NCBI GenBank assembly: GCA_022824365.1
Contig: JAJEAA010000015.1
Coordinates: forward strand, 124,001-188,000
Direction: 5' to 3'
DNA length: 64,000 bases
From: Anaerolineae bacterium
Lineage (GTDB): Bacteria; Chloroflexota; Anaerolineae; Aggregatilineales; Phototrophicaceae
Shown: positions 63,993 to 64,000 of the stretch, in pieces
How positions within the stretch are numbered: position 1 is the first letter of the stretch
How the letters are laid out: each line of letters begins with the position of its first letter
Notes under the pieces: generated by a model
Seen by the model: the letters and a program-made list of their open reading frames with translations, nothing else
Databases searched by the model: none
What the model was told of the DNA's origin: nothing
Translations under genes and position numbers: made by a program

Positions 63993-64000
63993 GATTTCGC

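Overview
The window looks like a stretch of a G+C-rich bacterial chromosome, most probably from an uncultured member of the Chloroflexota (Anaerolineae-like). This is an inference. It rests on the mixture of sugar ABC transporters, enolase-superfamily and SDR enzymes, a CSLREA-type secreted beta-helix protein, a TIGR04076 protein, and many short intergenic palindromic repeats of kinds common in genomes of that phylum. I saw no rRNA, tRNA, CRISPR array, transposase or phage gene.

Layout. 1-3233: three tandem paralogous double-VOC proteins and a phytanoyl-CoA dioxygenase-family enzyme (minus strand). 3395-5227: an EcoRV-like restriction-modification (R-M) system in A+T-rich DNA. 5250-9412: a SnoaL-like protein, a YjhG/YagF-type sugar-acid dehydratase and an SDR. 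9457-11585: a second R-M system, again A+T-rich. 11608-17521: a small membrane protein, a Gfo/Idh/MocA oxidoreductase, an SDR, an FAH-family dehydratase/hydrolase, a glycosyltransferase and an enolase-superfamily dehydratase. 17734-21968: a ribose-type sugar ABC transporter with a LacI-type operator and an unusually large permease. 21971-25653: a two-part lipoprotein locus split by an in-frame TGA, a DinB protein, an anchored protein and rarA. 25694-31013: a sulfatase and a MalFG-type sugar ABC transporter. 31224-33333: a third R-M module (Vsr, C5-cytosine methyltransferase, GIY-YIG nuclease). 33347-44312: class III aminotransferase, two glycosyltransferases, MenA-like prenyltransferase, M55 peptidase, enolase-superfamily epimerase, P-loop protein, CE7 esterase and MBL hydrolase, with repeat-rich spacers. 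44337-50862: an iodotyrosine-deiodinase homologue, SDR, epimerase, an amidohydrolase/SelA-like PLP enzyme pair, a secreted CSLREA beta-helix protein and a TIGR04076 protein. 50948-55352: a CRP-like site, cytochrome P450, aldehyde dehydrogenase and M24 peptidase. 55522-59622: two secreted proteins built from a repeated cysteine-pair module. 59661-63992: HAD phosphatase and an amino-sugar operon (SIS, GH20 hexosaminidase, SIS).

The overall theme is a carbohydrate scavenger: uptake (two ABC systems), desulfation, deacetylation and hexosaminidase action outside or near the cell, and oxidation/dehydration of sugar acids inside. Three restriction-modification modules are wedged between these metabolic genes. 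The most distinctive items are the two Cys-pair repeat proteins with an almost invariant W-x10-C signature, the EcoRV homologue with its recognition loop conserved, the bacterial deiodinase homologue, the 704-residue permease, the lipoprotein interrupted by TGA exactly between two homologous domains, and several families of short structured intergenic repeats, one of which is read through as protein.
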